Positions 1-8,397 of a stretch of DNA of 64,000 nt are shown here, in pieces. The DNA comes from Microcella sp. Its GTDB lineage: Bacteria > Actinomycetota > Actinomycetes > Actinomycetales > Microbacteriaceae. The DNA lies in the NCBI RefSeq assembly GCF_025808395.1, contig NZ_CP075524.1:1054001-1118000 (forward strand), given 5' to 3'. A program made the position numbers and the translations under genes. Under the pieces are notes generated by a model. It saw only the letters and a program-made list of their open reading frames with translations, was not told where the DNA came from and made no database searches. How positions within the stretch are numbered: the first letter of the stretch is position 1; each line of letters begins with the position of its first letter.

Positions 1-835
1 ACGGCATGACGTTCGGAAACAGGGCAGCCAGAATGCTCAACACCGCGAACGTGATCGTGACGGCCATGAGACCGAACGCCCACTTCTCGCGCCCGACGCG
101 GTTGGCCACCCACGACCCGATCAGCGCGACCGCCGCCGCCGCCGCGAGCGCGACGAGCACGGGCAGGTGCGCGATATCGAGGTGCTGCAGCACCGTCCAG
201 ACCAAGAACGACGCCGCCACCACGATCGTGATGAGCCCCGACCGCACCGCCAACGACTGCGCGCGTGCGCGCAGCTCGCCGTCGGTCTTCAGCGCGATGA
301 ACTGCACCCCGTGCGTGAAGAACAGCATCAGGGTGGTGAGTCCGCCCAGCAGACCGTAGGGGTTGAGCAGGTCGAAGAGCGTTCCGGTGTATGTGCCGCT
401 CGCGTCGATCGCCACACCCTGGATGATGTTGGCGAAGGCGACGCCCCAAAGCAGCGCCGGCACGGCCGAGCCGATGATGATCATCCAGTCGAACCAGGCC
501 TTCCACTGCGTCGACTTGCCGAGCCTGCGGTACTCGAACGAGACGCCTCGCGCGATGAGCGCCAGCAGAATCAGCAGCAGGGCCAGGTAGAAGCCGTCGA
601 ACAGGGTCGCGTACCAGTAGGGGAAGGCGGCGAACAGGGATGCTCCTGCAACGATCAGCCACGTCTCATTGAGATCCCACACCGGGCCGATGGTGTTGAT
701 CATGACGCGCTTGTCGGTGTCGTCCTTCGCGAGGAAGGGCATGGCCATTCCAACACCGAAGTCGAACCCGTCGAGCACGAAGTACCCGATGAAGAAGAAT
801 CCGACGATGCCGAACCAGAGGATGGCGAGATCCAT
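1..835 (-). CDS. cydB: cytochrome bd ubiquinol oxidase subunit II (partial, 3' end outside window)
   Basis: Membrane subunit II of cytochrome bd quinol oxidase, the high-affinity terminal oxidase that reduces O2 to water with electrons from menaquinol. About 278 residues are visible; the C-terminus lies beyond base 1. The start is ATG at 835, 22 nt after the cydA stop, with an AAAGAAG ribosome-binding site. The N-terminus reads MDLAILWFGIVGFFFIGYFV, the typical CydB opening, followed by a FDFGVGM motif, a PVWDLNETWL segment and several further hydrophobic helices. It forms an operon with cydA; cydDC may follow outside the window. Confidence 0.95.
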   Translation of the reverse strand, partial: MDLAILWFGIVGFFFIGYFVLDGFDFGVGMAMPFLAKDDTDKRVMINTIGPVWDLNETWLIVAGASLFAAFPYWYATLFDGFYLALLLILLALIARGVSFEYRRLGKSTQWKAWFDWMIIIGSAVPALLWGVAFANIIQGVAIDASGTYTGTLFDLLNPYGLLGGLTTLMLFFTHGVQFIALKTDGELRARAQSLAVRSGLITIVVAASFLVWTVLQHLDIAHLPVLVALAAAAAVALIGSWVANRVGREKWAFGLMAVTITFAVLSILAALFPNVMP

Positions 836-857
836 GATGTGTGCTTCTTTCGATTCT

Positions 858-2282
858 CTAGTAGACGGTCGCGAGCTTGGCGGGGTCGACGGAAACGTCG
901 CCGTCGCCGGTGTGGTCGGCGTCGTACTTCGCCCACTCGAGGGGGCCGTCGACCGCCGCGCGAATGATGAGCTTGAACTCGACCACCGCGAGGGCACCGT
1001 AGATGAGCGTGAAGGCGATGAGCGAGATCAGAACCTCCAGGCCCGAGACACCTGGTGATACTCCGTCTTCGGTCAGCATGAGCCCGAAGACGATCCACGG
1101 CTGCCGGCCCATCTCGGTGAAGATCCAGCCCACGAGGCTCGCGACGAGCGGCAGCGGAGCCGACCAGATCGCGACCTTCCACATCCAGCCCTGCGGAGTG
1201 CGCCCGCCACGGGTGACCCACAGGCCCACCGCCGAGATCAGGGCGGCGAGTGCGCCGAGGCCGATCATCCACCGGAAGCTCCAGTAGGTGATCCAGATGA
1301 TGGGCGTGTAGTCGCCGGGGCCGAACTGCTGCACGTACTGCGCCTGCAGGTCGTTGATTCCTTCGACCGTGCCCATGAAGTCGTGCGTCGACAGGAACGA
1401 CAGCAGGTACGGGATTCTGATCGAGAAGACCTCGGCTGAACCATCGGGGGTTCCGAGCGAGAAGATCGAGAATGAGGCTCCCGCCGTCGTCGTGTAGAGC
1501 GCTTCGGCCGCGGCCATCTTCATCGGCTGGGTCTGCGTCATGACGATGCTCAACTGGTCACCCGTGAGCGCGACGCCGACGAAGGCGACGATGTTGACGA
1601 TGAGGCCGAAACGCAGCGCCGTGCGCATCTCATCGAGGTACTGGCCCTTCGACAAGTGGTACGCGGCGACCGCGACGACGACCACGGCCGAGAACATGAC
1701 CGAGGCGAAGATGGTGTGCGGAAACTGTGCGAGGGCGACGGGGTTCGTGAGCACGGCACCGATGTCGGTGAGCTCAGCGCGACCGAGCTCTTCATTGATC
1801 TCGAAACCCACGGGGTTCTGCATGAAGGCGTTGGCGGCGAGGATGAAGTACGCCGACAGGGTCGTCGAGAGCGCCAGCAGCCAGATGACCGCGAGGTGCA
1901 GCCTGGCCGAGAGCTTGTCCCACCCGAAGATCCAGAGCCCGATCATGCTCGCTTCGAGAAAGAATGCGAGCAGGCCCTCCATGGCGAGCGGGGCGCCGAA
2001 GACGTCGCCGACGAAGCGCGAATAGTCGCTCCAGTTCATGCCGAACTGAAACTCCTGCACGATTCCGGTGACGACGCCCATGGCGAAGTTGATCAAGAAG
2101 ATCTTGCCGAACAGTCGCGTCAGGTGCAGATACTTCAGATTCGCGGTGCGCACCCACGCCGTCTGGAACATGGCGACGAGAATCACCATGCCGATCGTGA
2201 GCGGAACGAAGAGGAAGTGGTAGAGAGTCGTCAGACCGAACTGCCACCGGGCCAACAAGAGCGGATCGAGCCATTCGACCAC
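858..2282 (-). CDS. cydA: cytochrome bd ubiquinol oxidase subunit I
   Basis: Haem-bearing subunit of cytochrome bd oxidase (474 aa) carrying the quinol site and haems b558, b595 and d. Likely axial ligands are visible: His22 in the first helix, His189 (FPHT) and Met339 (FRWM). The GRQPW signature is at about 392-396. The Q-loop is short, as in Gram-positive CydA proteins. The GTG start at 2282 follows an AGGCAGGTGA-type site. The gene is first in a cydAB operon and diverges from the DedA gene, with 156 bp between. Subunit identity is not in doubt. Confidence 0.97.
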   Translation of the reverse strand: MVEWLDPLLLARWQFGLTTLYHFLFVPLTIGMVILVAMFQTAWVRTANLKYLHLTRLFGKIFLINFAMGVVTGIVQEFQFGMNWSDYSRFVGDVFGAPLAMEGLLAFFLEASMIGLWIFGWDKLSARLHLAVIWLLALSTTLSAYFILAANAFMQNPVGFEINEELGRAELTDIGAVLTNPVALAQFPHTIFASVMFSAVVVVAVAAYHLSKGQYLDEMRTALRFGLIVNIVAFVGVALTGDQLSIVMTQTQPMKMAAAEALYTTTAGASFSIFSLGTPDGSAEVFSIRIPYLLSFLSTHDFMGTVEGINDLQAQYVQQFGPGDYTPIIWITYWSFRWMIGLGALAALISAVGLWVTRGGRTPQGWMWKVAIWSAPLPLVASLVGWIFTEMGRQPWIVFGLMLTEDGVSPGVSGLEVLISLIAFTLIYGALAVVEFKLIIRAAVDGPLEWAKYDADHTGDGDVSVDPAKLATVY

Positions 2283-2438
2283 GAGGGGTCACCTGCCTTG
2301 CAGAGAGAGGGTGAGAGTGCGGCACTCCGCCGCAGTCTTGAGCCTAGAAACCACGGTGGATGCTCCACACGGGCCGAAGGTCCTGAATCGTCATCGCGGT
2401 CAGAGGCTCTGCAGAGAACTCGCGGCTAGGCTCGTGCT

Positions 2439-3110
2439 GTGAACGAGTGGCTCGACGCGATTCTCGACCTCGTGCAAGGCGTCGACCCCGTGCTGCGCAC
2501 CGCCCTCGCCGGCATCTTCATCATGCTCGAGACGACCATTCTGCTGGGCCTGATCGTTCCCGGCGACACCGTCGTCCTGGTCGCCAGCACCGCGGTCGCC
2601 AGCCCCCTCGAGTACTGGTCGCTGTCGATCGTCGTCATCGTCGGAGCGCTCGCGGGAGCCTCACTCGGCTTCGCGATCGGTCGGTACTTCGGGCCGCGAT
2701 TGCGGGCATCCCGACTCGGTGCCCGCATCGGAGAGAAGAACTGGCAGCGCGCCGAGAACTTTCTCGATCGCCGGGGCGGCATCGCCGTGTTCGTGTCGCG
2801 ATTCTTGCCCGTGCTGCACTCGCTCACGCCGCTCGTCGTCGGCATGAGCACCCTGCGCTACAAGACCTTCATGCTCTGGCTGACGCCTGCCTGCATCATC
2901 TGGTCGTTCGCCTACGTCTCTGTCGGGTCTGCGGCTGCAGTGGGATACCGCAGCATCGCCGAGACCCTCGACTCGGCAGCCCTGATCTTCGTGGCTGCGA
3001 TCGTCGGCTTCTGGCTGCTGGTCTTCGGGGTCAAGAAGCTGCTCGATCGCTATGTGGCGCGATTCGCCGACCGACCGGGCGACGGCGACGCCACGACGCG
3101 CGACGACTGA
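2439..3110 (+). CDS. DedA family membrane protein
   Basis: Integral membrane protein of the DedA/SNARE-associated (VTT) family, 223 aa, the group linked to lipid-carrier translocation and envelope homeostasis. Visible family features are the LGLIVPGDTVVLVA segment near residue 40, the GA.AGASLGFAIGRYFG segment near 70 and the FVSRFLPVLHSLTPLVVGMS segment near 115-135, whose Arg and Pro are conserved in the family. The C-terminus is a charged tail. The GTG start at 2439 lies 6 nt after a TAGGCT -10 box, so the mRNA is probably leaderless. A bidirectional terminator follows at 3125. The substrate cannot be told. Confidence 0.9.
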   Translation: MNEWLDAILDLVQGVDPVLRTALAGIFIMLETTILLGLIVPGDTVVLVASTAVASPLEYWSLSIVVIVGALAGASLGFAIGRYFGPRLRASRLGARIGEKNWQRAENFLDRRGGIAVFVSRFLPVLHSLTPLVVGMSTLRYKTFMLWLTPACIIWSFAYVSVGSAAAVGYRSIAETLDSAALIFVAAIVGFWLLVFGVKKLLDRYVARFADRPGDGDATTRDD

Positions 3111-3124
3111 CTGACGACAGCCGA

Positions 3125-3157
3125 AAGGGGCGAGAACCAGTGCGGTTCTCGCCCCTT
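3125..3157. terminator. bidirectional hairpin terminator
   Basis: A perfect 14-bp stem (3125-3138 with 3144-3157) closes a 5-nt loop. It starts with AA and ends with TT on either strand. It lies between the convergent dedA and solute-binding-protein genes and can end both transcripts. Confidence 0.85.
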
Positions 3158-3181
3158 CCGGCGAATGGATGCTCTGCTCGA

Positions 3182-4093
3182 CTAGGAGATGAACCCGTTG
3201 TCGGCGAGCCACTGCGCGGCGATCGCCGAGGTCGACTGCTGCTCGACCGTGCTCTGCACGTTGAGCTCGACGAGACCCTCAGGAGTGAGGGCCGCACTGA
3301 TGGCGTTGATGATCGCCACGGCCTCAGCCGGCAGGTCGGCCGACGCGAGCGGAACGACGTTCGAGGCCAAGAAGAGCCCCTCGGGGTCGGCGAGCGTCAC
3401 AAGACCGTTCGACCCGATGCGAGGGTCGGCGCTGTAGACGTTGGCGACGTTCACGATGCCCTCGAGGAGCGACTCGACGGTGGTGTCGCCCGTTGCCTGG
3501 AAGCCCACGGTGACGCCGTAGACCTCGAGCAGGCCGCTCGGGCCGTACGGGCGCTCTTCGAGCTCGGGGAACCCGCCGAGAATGAGGCCGTCGACGCCGG
3601 CGAGATCGCCGATCGACTCGAGCCCGTTCGCCGCGGCGAAGTCGGCGGTGATGTTGTAGCTGTCTTGGTCGGTGGCCGACGACTGGTCGAGCACCTGCAG
3701 ACCGGCCGGCACGGCTGCCTGCAGCTCGGCGTAGACCTCATCGGCCTGCGTGGCCGTCGTGTCTGGCACCCAGAACTGCAGCAGATTGCCGGTGTACTCC
3801 GGGAACAGGTCGACCTCTCCTGCCTCGATGGCGGGAATGTAGGCGTCTCGCTGACCGATGGCGAAGTTGCGGTCGACGTCGAAGCCTGCGTCTTCGAGCG
3901 CTTGAGCGTAGATCTCGGCGATGATCTCGTTCGAGTAATAGGCCTGCGAGCCGATGACGATCGTCTCGCCAGAGCCCTCGGCTTCAGGCTCGGGCGCCAG
4001 CGGGTCGCCCGATGCACACCCTGCCAGGGCCAATGATGCCCCGACCGCGGCCGCCGTCATGGCGAGCCGGCCCTTGTTCCTTGCTGTGAACAT
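3182..4093 (-). CDS. glycine betaine/choline-type ABC transporter substrate-binding lipoprotein
   Basis: Extracellular substrate-binding lipoprotein (303 aa) of an OpuC/OsmF-like importer for quaternary-ammonium compatible solutes. A lipoprotein signal peptide with lipobox LAGC at about residue 25 is followed by an OpuAC domain beginning IVIGSQAYYSNEIIAEIYAQ. DLFPEYTGNLL at about 85-95 is the family motif. The ATG at 4093 is chosen because an in-frame upstream extension would be non-homologous and would place the signal peptide internally. It is the last gene of the operon, 16 nt after the second permease. Substrate specificity (betaine, choline, carnitine) is inferred from family only. Confidence 0.92.
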   Translation of the reverse strand: MFTARNKGRLAMTAAAVGASLALAGCASGDPLAPEPEAEGSGETIVIGSQAYYSNEIIAEIYAQALEDAGFDVDRNFAIGQRDAYIPAIEAGEVDLFPEYTGNLLQFWVPDTTATQADEVYAELQAAVPAGLQVLDQSSATDQDSYNITADFAAANGLESIGDLAGVDGLILGGFPELEERPYGPSGLLEVYGVTVGFQATGDTTVESLLEGIVNVANVYSADPRIGSNGLVTLADPEGLFLASNVVPLASADLPAEAVAIINAISAALTPEGLVELNVQSTVEQQSTSAIAAQWLADNGFIS

Positions 4094-4109
4094 GCGTGTC
4101 TTCTCTTCT

Positions 4110-4850
4110 CTATGTGGTGGTGGCCGTGGTGACCACCGCCGCACGACGCCCGGTTGGCGCAGTGCGGGGTTCTGGGGCGCGTGCCGCGCGCACACCGCGC
4201 GGCACCGCGAACTTCTCGAGCAGCGCGAAGACCGCGTCGAGCACGAGAGCAATGACGATGATGAGGATGGCCGCCCCGAGCATGCGGTCGTAGTCGCGCA
4301 GCGCGATGCCCTGGATGATGGGCAGACCGAGGCTGCCGAGCCCTAAGAACGCTGCGAGGCTTACGGTTGCCACCACTTGCAACGTGGCACTCCGGAGTCC
4401 GCCAAGCAGCAAGGGCAAGCCGAGCGGCACTTCGACTTTCCATAGAATCTGCCACTCGGTCATGCCCATTGCCCGAGCCGCATCAAGAGTGCGTCGATCA
4501 ATGACCTCTAGCCCGGCATAGGCCCCGGCGAGAATCGGAGGGATCGCCAGCACGACGAGGACGAGCACGGTGGCCGGCCCGCTGTTGCGCGCCCCGAACA
4601 TCATGACGAAGAGAAACACCAGGCCGAACGAGGGCAACGCGCGAGCAGCGCCCGCGATGCCGACAGCGAGCTCGCGGCCGCGCCCCGTGTGACCGATGAG
4701 CCACCCGACCGGTACGGCCACGAGCGCCGCGAAGACGACAGCGAGCAATGTGAACCACAAGTGTTGCCCCGTGAGCTCAATCAGGCCGTTCTGGCCGTGC
4801 CAGTTCTCAGCGTCGAAGAGCCAGGAGAAGGCGTCGCCGAAAATGTTCAC
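4110..4850 (-). CDS. OpuC-type ABC transporter permease (second copy)
   Basis: Inner-membrane permease (246 aa) of the betaine/choline importer, with a BPD_transp_1 fold of about six helices. The EAA-type loop toward the ATPase is the segment DAARAMGMTEWQILWKVEVP. The GTG start overlaps the stop of the other permease (GTGA at 4847-4850), so translation is probably coupled. The last 25 or so residues are Arg/Ala/Thr-rich and look unstructured. Its pairing with another permease suggests a heterodimeric channel. Confidence 0.92.
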   Translation of the reverse strand: MNIFGDAFSWLFDAENWHGQNGLIELTGQHLWFTLLAVVFAALVAVPVGWLIGHTGRGRELAVGIAGAARALPSFGLVFLFVMMFGARNSGPATVLVLVVLAIPPILAGAYAGLEVIDRRTLDAARAMGMTEWQILWKVEVPLGLPLLLGGLRSATLQVVATVSLAAFLGLGSLGLPIIQGIALRDYDRMLGAAILIIVIALVLDAVFALLEKFAVPRGVRAARAPEPRTAPTGRRAAVVTTATTT

Positions 4851-5524
4851 GTCGTCACCTCACTCGGCACGAGGGCGCGACGGGGCGATTGCGAAAGTCG
4901 TGCCCATGGCATGAGCCACCGGCCCAGCAATACGAGGATCGCGTCGAACATCAACGCGATGAGCACGGTCATGACCACTCCCGCAAGCACTTGTTCGATG
5001 ATCTGCCGTTGAAAGCCGTTCGTGAAGAGGTATCCGAGGCTCTGCACGCCAACGACGATGCCGACCGTCAGCAGGCTCACGGTGCTGACCGCGACGACGC
5101 GCAAGCCTGCGAGCAGCACCGGCCCCGCGAGGGGCAGGTCGACGGTCATGAACCGCCCCCAGCCTGAGTAGCCCATTGCGGTTGCCGCTTGCGTGACGCC
5201 CCCGTCGACACTCGCGAGCGCCTCGGCGACCGACCGGGTCATAATCGCGACCGCGTAGATCGTGAGCGCGATGAGCACGTTGGCTTCGCTGAGAATGCGC
5301 GTGCCCAGCAGCGGCGGCAAGATGACGAAGAGCGCGAGCGACGGAATCGTGTAGAGCAGGCCGACGAGCGTCAGCACGAGACCCCGGGTCAATCGGTAGC
5401 GATAGGCGACCCACCCCAGCGGCAGGGCGATGACGAACCCCAGCACGATCGGAATGATGCTCAGCCTGATGTGCTGCAACGTCAGCTGCAGAATCAGATC
5501 GAGATTGTTGAGCACCCAGGTCAC
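4847..5524 (-). CDS. OpuC-type ABC transporter permease (first copy)
   Basis: First of two homologous permeases (225 aa) of the compatible-solute importer. Hydrophobic helices surround the coupling loop QAATAMGYSGWGRFMTVDLP. GTGA overlaps at both ends (with the ATPase stop at 5521-5524 and with the next permease at 4847-4850) show one polycistronic, translationally coupled unit. Order is ATPase, permease, permease, binding protein, as in opuC/osmU operons. Confidence 0.92.
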   Translation of the reverse strand: MTWVLNNLDLILQLTLQHIRLSIIPIVLGFVIALPLGWVAYRYRLTRGLVLTLVGLLYTIPSLALFVILPPLLGTRILSEANVLIALTIYAVAIMTRSVAEALASVDGGVTQAATAMGYSGWGRFMTVDLPLAGPVLLAGLRVVAVSTVSLLTVGIVVGVQSLGYLFTNGFQRQIIEQVLAGVVMTVLIALMFDAILVLLGRWLMPWARLSQSPRRALVPSEVTT

Positions 5525-6345
5525 GCCGGACCCGCCTCCACGAGGCGGCCGGCGGCGTTGCCGTCGGCATCGACGAGCACGCTGGCACCGTCGATCTCAC
5601 GGATGCTCAGCGCTCGCTTGCCGCGATCAGCGCCGATGAAGCTCGCCACGAAGTCGTTGGCGGGGTTCGCGAGAATCTCGTGCGGCGAGCCCTTCTGGGC
5701 GATGCGAGCACCCTTCTCGAGAATGACGACCTGGTCGCCGAGCAGAAAGGCCTCGTCGATGTCGTGCGTCACGAACACGACCGTCTTGCCCAGTTCACGC
5801 TGCAGGCGCAGCAGCTCTTGCTGCAAGTCGGCGCGCACGATGGGGTCGACAGCACCGAACGGCTCGTCCATGAGCAAGATGTTCGGGTCGACGGCGAGCC
5901 CCCGGGCGACGCCGACGCGCTGCTGCTGACCGCCCGACAGCTGTGCGGGGTACCGCTCGGCCATCGCGCGGTCGAGCCCCACGGTGTCCATCAACTCGAG
6001 CGCTCGCTCGTGGGCCTCGCGCTTCGGCACGCCGTTTAACCTCGGAACCGTGGCGATGTTGTCGATGACACGGCGGTGAGGCAAGAGACCCGAGTTCTGC
6101 ATGACGTAGCCGATGCGCCGACGCAGCTTCACCGGCTCGATCGTCGCGACATTCTCGTCGTCGATCAGCAGCTCGCCGCTCGTCGCATCGACCATGCGGT
6201 TGACCATGCGCAGCAGCGTGGTCTTGCCGCACCCGCTCGACCCGACCAGCACGGTCGTCTGGCGCGAGGGGATGACGAGGCTGAAGTCGTCGACCGCGAT
6301 CGTGCCGTCGTCGAACCTCTTGGAGATGGAGCGAAACTCGATCAC
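5521..6345 (-). CDS. betaine/proline-type ABC transporter ATP-binding protein
   Basis: ATPase subunit (274 aa) that energises the solute importer. Visible motifs are Walker A GSSGCGKTT (about 36-44), the Q-loop in YVMQNSG, the signature LSGGQQQR, Walker B ILLMDEP followed by FGAVDPI, and the switch His in VTHD. The short C-terminal tail lacks a recognisable CBS pair, which OpuCA-type ATPases usually carry. The GTG start at 6345 is chosen for the AGAGGG ribosome-binding site just upstream. A weak TTGACT -35 candidate lies at 6415-6410. Confidence 0.93.
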   Translation of the reverse strand: MIEFRSISKRFDDGTIAVDDFSLVIPSRQTTVLVGSSGCGKTTLLRMVNRMVDATSGELLIDDENVATIEPVKLRRRIGYVMQNSGLLPHRRVIDNIATVPRLNGVPKREAHERALELMDTVGLDRAMAERYPAQLSGGQQQRVGVARGLAVDPNILLMDEPFGAVDPIVRADLQQELLRLQRELGKTVVFVTHDIDEAFLLGDQVVILEKGARIAQKGSPHEILANPANDFVASFIGADRGKRALSIREIDGASVLVDADGNAAGRLVEAGPA

Positions 6346-6470
6346 GATGCCCTCTTCTCGTCTGCCAGTGCTCACGGCGCACCCCGAAGGCAACGCACAG
6401 CGCACCCTCAGTCAAACAGCATTCGGAGCCGAGACAGCATCAGTTCGGGCCGATTAAGGGCAGTTCTCCA

Positions 6471-6490
6471 GTCACCCGCACGCGGGTGAC
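6471..6490. repeat. 20-bp inverted repeat between tetR and the opu operon
   Basis: Perfect 9-bp arms (GTCACCCGC and GCGGGTGAC) flank two central bases, 16 bp after the tetR stop and about 125 bp before the transporter start. It could be a terminator for tetR or an operator for the transporter operon. There is no T-tract, so the role is open. Confidence 0.5.
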
Positions 6491-6505
6491 GCGTCACGAG
6501 CCGCG

Positions 6506-7147
6506 CTACAGAACGTCGGCGAGCACCGCGCGCACCGCGCGCTCGGCCTCAGCGAGCAGCACGGGGTCTCCCTGAGGGTTTCGTGAGAACGCGCGCGCCG
6601 TGAGTGCATCGATGACCTCGACGGCCGTGCCGATCGCCCGACGCAGATCGGCGGAGTCGACCACCCCGTAGTGCGCGACGAGCGCATCGCTCACGGCCTC
6701 GGCGAACAGACTGTTGGCAGACGCCTCGGTCGTGGGCGGCAGCAGATCGAGCACATCGCCTGCCCGCAACGACCGATAGCCGGGCTCGGTGCGGAACAGA
6801 TCGATGGTGACGGCGTTGATCGCCAGCACCGCATCGAGCGCCGAGTCGTGACGGCCAGAGGCCAGCTGCTCGTCGGCGCGACCCATGAGCCGCTCGACAT
6901 TGCGGGCTGCGAGGCTCTGCAAGACCGCGATGCGGTCAGGGAAGTACCGGTAGACCGTTCCGATCGATGCGCCGGCACGTTCGGCGACCATGGCCGTCGT
7001 GAGTCGCTCATAGCCGATCTCATCGATCACCGCGGCTGCCGAGTTGAGAAGAGTGGCGAGGCGCGCGGTGCTGCGCGCCTGCACGGGCTCGTTGCGGATG
7101 GGCGCGGCAGCAGAGGCGAACGCTGCACTTGATTCGAGGGTGATCAC
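6506..7147 (-). CDS. TetR/AcrR family transcriptional regulator
   Basis: Probable one-component repressor of 213 aa. The N-terminal helix-turn-helix is at about residues 25-70, with the motif RLTTAMVAERAGASIGTVYRYF typical of TetR. The C-terminal ligand-binding domain (about 85-205) is divergent, so the ligand is unknown. GTG at 7147 is preferred over a longer form because AAAGGT lies at proper spacing just upstream. It diverges from the App1-like gene, and the shared 91-bp spacer holds a perfect inverted repeat at 7203-7216 that is a likely autoregulatory operator. Confidence 0.9.
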   Translation of the reverse strand: MITLESSAAFASAAAPIRNEPVQARSTARLATLLNSAAAVIDEIGYERLTTAMVAERAGASIGTVYRYFPDRIAVLQSLAARNVERLMGRADEQLASGRHDSALDAVLAINAVTIDLFRTEPGYRSLRAGDVLDLLPPTTEASANSLFAEAVSDALVAHYGVVDSADLRRAIGTAVEVIDALTARAFSRNPQGDPVLLAEAERAVRAVLADVL

Positions 7148-7202
7148 GGTTCGTACCTTTCGACGTGCGCCACTGTACTCCTCGACCTGAGGATTAACGG
7201 GG

Positions 7203-7216
7203 AGAACGTTCGTTCT
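7203..7216. promoter_or_regulatory. putative TetR operator
   Basis: Inverted repeat AGAACG-TT-CGTTCT with perfect 6-bp arms, lying between the divergent tetR and App1-like genes. Its size and position suit a TetR dimer acting on both promoters. This is inference. Confidence 0.55.
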
Positions 7217-7238
7217 GCGATTCTGCAAGACTGGTCAG

Positions 7239-8303
7239 GTGACTGCCGAGACGACGACAGACGACTCGGCCCGACCGGCCCGATGGGCCAAGTGGGCGTC
7301 AGGCCTCGAAGACCGATTTCACCGCATGCGCGAGCGACTCGGGCGGCGCCGAGGTCTCGTGCCGGTCGTGATTCCCTACAGCGGATACGGTGGCGACGGC
7401 TGGATCCGAGTGCTCTGCCGCGTGCTGCTCGCGCGGCCGGTCGCCAGCACGAAGGCACGAGCGACGATTCGCGGGTGGCGCAGTTTTGTGAGCATCCCCG
7501 TCGCCGACTGCCCCGTGACCATTCGCGTCGGCGACGACGAGTTCACCGTCACGGCCGATCGCGGCGGAGTCGTCGACGTCGACATCGCTATTCCGCTCGA
7601 GCCCGGCGTGCGATCGATCCGCCTGCAGGCAGACGGATCTGCCGAGGTCACGGCGCGAATCTTCGTCGTCGAGCCCGACGCGCGCATCGGCATCGTCAGC
7701 GACATCGACGACACCGTCATGGTCACCGCCCTCCCCCGCCCCTTTCTCGCAGCCTGGAACACCTTCGTGCTCGATGAGCACGCGCGGCGCCCCGTGCCCG
7801 GCATGGCCGTGCTGCTCGAGAGGCTCGCTCGTGAGAACCCCGGCTCGCCCGTCGTCTACCTGTCAACGGGCGCATGGAACGTCGCCCCGACGCTCGACCG
7901 ATTCATGAGCCGCAACCTGTACCCGCCCGGAACGATGCTGCTGACCGACTGGGGGCCGACGCACGACCGGCTGTTCCGCAGCGGTCGGGAGCACAAGCGC
8001 GACAGCCTCGAACGCCTCGCCCGAGAGTTTCCTGACATTCGCTGGGTGCTCATCGGCGACGACGGCCAGCACGACGAAGAGCTCTACCGAGCTTTCGCCG
8101 AATCGCACCCCGAGAACGTTGCCGCCGTGGCCATTCGACAGCTCTCGACGCCCGAAGCGGTGTTCGCCGGTGGGCGCAGTCGCGCCGATGAGAGCGAACT
8201 GTCGCGGGGTGACGCCGCACCATGGGTATGGGCCCCCGACGGGGCAGGGCTCGCTCACCAGCTGGCCCGGCTTGGGTTCATCACGATCGACGACGGCGGC
8301 TGA
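7239..8303 (+). CDS. App1 (DUF2183) domain phosphatase
   Basis: Protein of 354 aa with an App1/DUF2183 domain, the HAD-like domain known from yeast phosphatidate phosphatase App1. The catalytic DxDxT appears as SDIDDTVMVT at about residues 151-160. The downstream conserved blocks VVYLSTGAWNVAPTLDRFM, LLTDWGP and WVLIGDDGQHDEELY are present. The N-terminal 130 residues form a beta-rich region usual for bacterial members. No signal peptide is seen, so it is probably cytosolic. The GTG start has only a weak ribosome-binding site. Its placement opposite a TetR gene suggests regulated expression. The true bacterial substrate is unknown. Confidence 0.88.
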   Translation: MTAETTTDDSARPARWAKWASGLEDRFHRMRERLGRRRGLVPVVIPYSGYGGDGWIRVLCRVLLARPVASTKARATIRGWRSFVSIPVADCPVTIRVGDDEFTVTADRGGVVDVDIAIPLEPGVRSIRLQADGSAEVTARIFVVEPDARIGIVSDIDDTVMVTALPRPFLAAWNTFVLDEHARRPVPGMAVLLERLARENPGSPVVYLSTGAWNVAPTLDRFMSRNLYPPGTMLLTDWGPTHDRLFRSGREHKRDSLERLAREFPDIRWVLIGDDGQHDEELYRAFAESHPENVAAVAIRQLSTPEAVFAGGRSRADESELSRGDAAPWVWAPDGAGLAHQLARLGFITIDDGG

Positions 8304-8341
8304 GCCTTCGCCCTCGAAGTGAGGTCGACCGCTCTCGAGCG

Positions 8342-8358
8342 TGAGAGTGTTCTCATTC
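8342..8358 (+). promoter_or_regulatory. 17-bp motif before the two-component operon
   Basis: TGAGAGTGTTCTCATTC contains the inverted repeat TGAGA-N4-TCTCA. It ends 27 bp before the GATAAT -10 box (8386-8391), an activator-type position. A near-identical copy precedes the small exported-protein gene (10997-11013), so it is a candidate binding site for the adjacent response regulator. Confidence 0.6.
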
Positions 8359-8397
8359 GCGCGACTGCGGGGTGGCGCCCCGCACGATAATGGGGGC

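Noticed and set aside
6410..6415. TTGACT as -35 of the solute-transporter operon
   Set aside because: No convincing -10 (only TGCCTT) at 17 bp, so it was left out of the feature list as a separate promoter.
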